Shown one piece after another: positions 5,588 to 5,887 of a stretch of DNA of 5,887 bases (its first letter is position 1; every line of letters starts with the position of its first letter). The translations under genes and the position numbers were made by a program. The notes below the pieces were generated by a model. The model ran no database searches. It was not told where the DNA came from and saw only the letters and a program-made list of their open reading frames with translations. Origin of the DNA: JBAZWE01 sp041660545 (GTDB taxonomy: Bacteria > Actinomycetota > Thermoleophilia > BMS3ABIN01); contig JBAZWE010000099.1 of NCBI GenBank assembly GCA_041660545.1, positions 1 through 5,887 of the forward strand, given 5' to 3'.

Positions 5588-5887
5588 AACCCAACACCTC
5601 GTCCTCGGCACCGCCGGCCACATCGACCACGGCAAGACCGCCCTCATCAAGGCGCTCACCGGCATCGATACCGACCGCCTCAAGGAGGAGAAGGAACGCG
5701 GCATCTCCATCGAGCTGGGCTACGCCGAGCTGGAGCTGCCCTCGGGCACGAAGCTGAGCGTCATCGACGTCCCCGGACACGAGCGCTTTGTGCGCAACAT
5801 GGTCGCGGGCGCGAGCGGCATCGACATCTTCCTGCTGGTGGTCGCGGCCGACGACGGCGTAATGCCCCAGACGCGCGAGCACATGGC
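5577..5887 (+). CDS. selB: Selenocysteine-specific elongation factor SelB, N-terminal part, start codon abnormal
   Basis: The N-terminal GTPase domain of the translation factor that brings Sec-tRNA(Sec) to UGA codons with a SECIS hairpin. The gene continues beyond the right edge. The frame reads KNPTQHLVLGTAGHIDHGKT, then TGIDTDRLKEEKERGISIEL, DVPGHERF and AADDGVMPQTREHM. With the ACG at 5577 as codon 1, the P-loop GHIDHGKT is 14-21, switch I (S44 where many homologues have T) about 42-50 and the G3 motif DVPGH 64-68. This is a standard SelB start region. No ATG, GTG or TTG occurs in frame between the TGA at 5562-5564 and the P-loop; the first in-frame ATG (M75) is inside the domain. ACG at 5577 is given as the start only because GAGGAG (5563-5568) lies 8 bases upstream and an ATG there would yield a normal-length N-terminus. 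The frame follows a repeat block after selA, so the gene may be damaged, weakly expressed or misassembled. Confidence 0.9.

Noticed and set aside
5448..5590. CRISPR array
   Set aside because: The repeats are contiguous with no unique spacers; the 25/28-bp half-units repeat exactly as a block, which is a tandem duplication.

Overview
The window is GC-rich and comes from a bacterium that makes selenoproteins, because it carries selA and the 5' part of selB. Selenocysteine use together with the GC-rich coding style fits many anaerobic or facultative lineages (Deltaproteobacteria, deep Actinobacteria, Chloroflexi-like and candidate phyla). I cannot name the taxon from the sequence alone.

Left part (1-3603): the end of an unrecognised acidic protein runs on the + strand (3-164) and meets a - strand gene tail to tail, with the two stop codons overlapping in CTAG. 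The - strand pair reads right to left. First is a large two-domain protein (1000-3603) with an N-terminal PHP metal-dependent phosphoesterase domain and a C-terminal GT4 glycosyltransferase. After a short gap comes a PIG-L/LmbE-type de-N-acetylase (161-961). A GT4 transferase beside a PIG-L deacetylase is the logic of the mycothiol (MshA/MshB) and bacillithiol (BshA/BshB) routes and of some glycolipid routes, so the two probably act in sequence on one sugar conjugate.

Middle (3604-3785): a 182-bp divergent intergenic region. It has a good sigma70-type promoter for the rightward genes (TTTACA, 17 bp, TAGAGT) and, just upstream of it, an imperfect inverted repeat with 14-bp arms (13 of 14 matching) that looks like an operator.

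Right part (3786-5887): an apparent selenocysteine operon made of a 68-residue helical protein of unknown function, selA starting 3 bases after it, and selB running off the window. Between selA and selB lies an AT-richer block made of two identical 53-bp tandem units plus the start of a third copy. The third copy runs into a palindromic element resembling dispersed intergenic repeats, and this element runs directly into the selB reading frame. No ATG, GTG or TTG lies between the last in-frame stop (TGA, 5562-5564) and the conserved SelB P-loop, so the selB start has apparently been overwritten by the repeat or replaced by a non-canonical codon (ACG at 5577 has GAGGAG 8 bases upstream). An in-frame 30-codon ORF inside the repeat ends at exactly that TGA, which raises a speculative readthrough or re-initiation scheme. 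The selA-selB junction, the divergent intergenic dyad and the PHP-GT4/PIG-L pair are the parts most worth a second look.
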